Assembly (NCBI GenBank): GCA_004794655.1
Contig: SMMW01000623.1
Location: 682,001-746,000, forward strand
DNA length: 64,000 bases
Direction of reading: 5' to 3'
Source: Marisa cornuarietis
Taxonomy: Eukaryota; Mollusca; Gastropoda; Architaenioglossa; Ampullariidae
This document shows positions 63,989 to 64,000 of this stretch, one piece after another; positions within the stretch are counted from its first letter, which is position 1, and each line of letters begins with the position of its first letter. Both the position numbers and the translations under genes were made by a program. The notes beneath the pieces are model-generated. The model was given only the letters and a program-made list of their open reading frames with translations. It did not search any database and was not told the origin of the DNA.

Positions 63989-64000
63989 GTAAGAGCTTAT

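Noticed and set aside
1..64000. CRISPR arrays
   Set aside because: The arrays have repeat units without unique spacers, differ in nature from CRISPR, and the genome is eukaryotic.

Overview
The window is eukaryotic genomic DNA holding an internal stretch of one very large plus-strand gene. It contains 62 short exons (about 9.66 kb, 3,219 codons, roughly 15% of the window) separated by introns of about 0.1 to 5.7 kb. Both ends of the gene lie outside the window. Every intron is phase 0 with GT...AG borders, so all exons join in frame. The product is a giant cadherin-repeat protein with about 31 consecutive repeats here. Neither its signal peptide nor its membrane or cytoplasmic part is in view. 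Small phase-0 exons, AT-rich introns, several families of non-LTR retrotransposon remnants, tRNA-derived SINEs and abundant minisatellites suggest a marine invertebrate, most likely a lophotrochozoan such as a mollusc. That assignment is inference; I do not recognise the gene as a named orthologue.

Coding layout: exons alternate strictly between an 'A' exon (59-65 codons) and a 'B' exon (39-50 codons). An A exon carries the last two strands of one cadherin repeat (AxD...P), the inter-repeat linker (P-x-F) and the first strands of the next repeat (I-x-E ... V-x-A-x-D-x-D-G). A B exon carries the middle of the repeat (Y-S-I ... F-x-I ... T-G-x-I ... L ... Y). Each repeat therefore spans three exons. 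On top of this, repeats alternate between two types. Type I has an RNxNxPxF linker, ends its A exon in DADG and starts its B exon with D(T/Q)(V/I/L)xY. Type II has a variable linker, ends its A exon in DxDL(K/Q/R) and starts its B exon with GQ(I/L)xY and often GDYPAxxFF. Alternation holds for A5 to A31 with no exception I can see, and in weaker form for A1 to A4. The repeating unit of the gene is thus a two-repeat, four-exon module. Canonical calcium-binding motifs are eroded: DxNDN has become xRNxN in type I, and no LDRE motif is seen.

Non-coding layout: introns carry some 15 tandem-repeat arrays totalling about 12 kb, more than the coding sequence. The largest is a 4.3-kb array at 16.7-21.0 kb. 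Several arrays or duplications include an exon edge together with its splice site (A14, B23, A29, B25, B26) or lie against an acceptor (A16, A31). Mobile elements include a solo LTR with a 4-bp target duplication (9.9-10.4 kb), a TTAA-flanked piggyBac-like MITE (12.6 kb), Tc1/mariner (pogo-like) elements (22.5, 47.8, 56.2 kb), a possible hAT-like element (51.9-53.8 kb), at least six decayed LINE fragments on both strands, and two copies of a tRNA-derived SINE (28.0 and 38.8 kb), one with a 15-bp target duplication. No rRNA, intact tRNA gene, CRISPR array or second protein-coding gene is supported.
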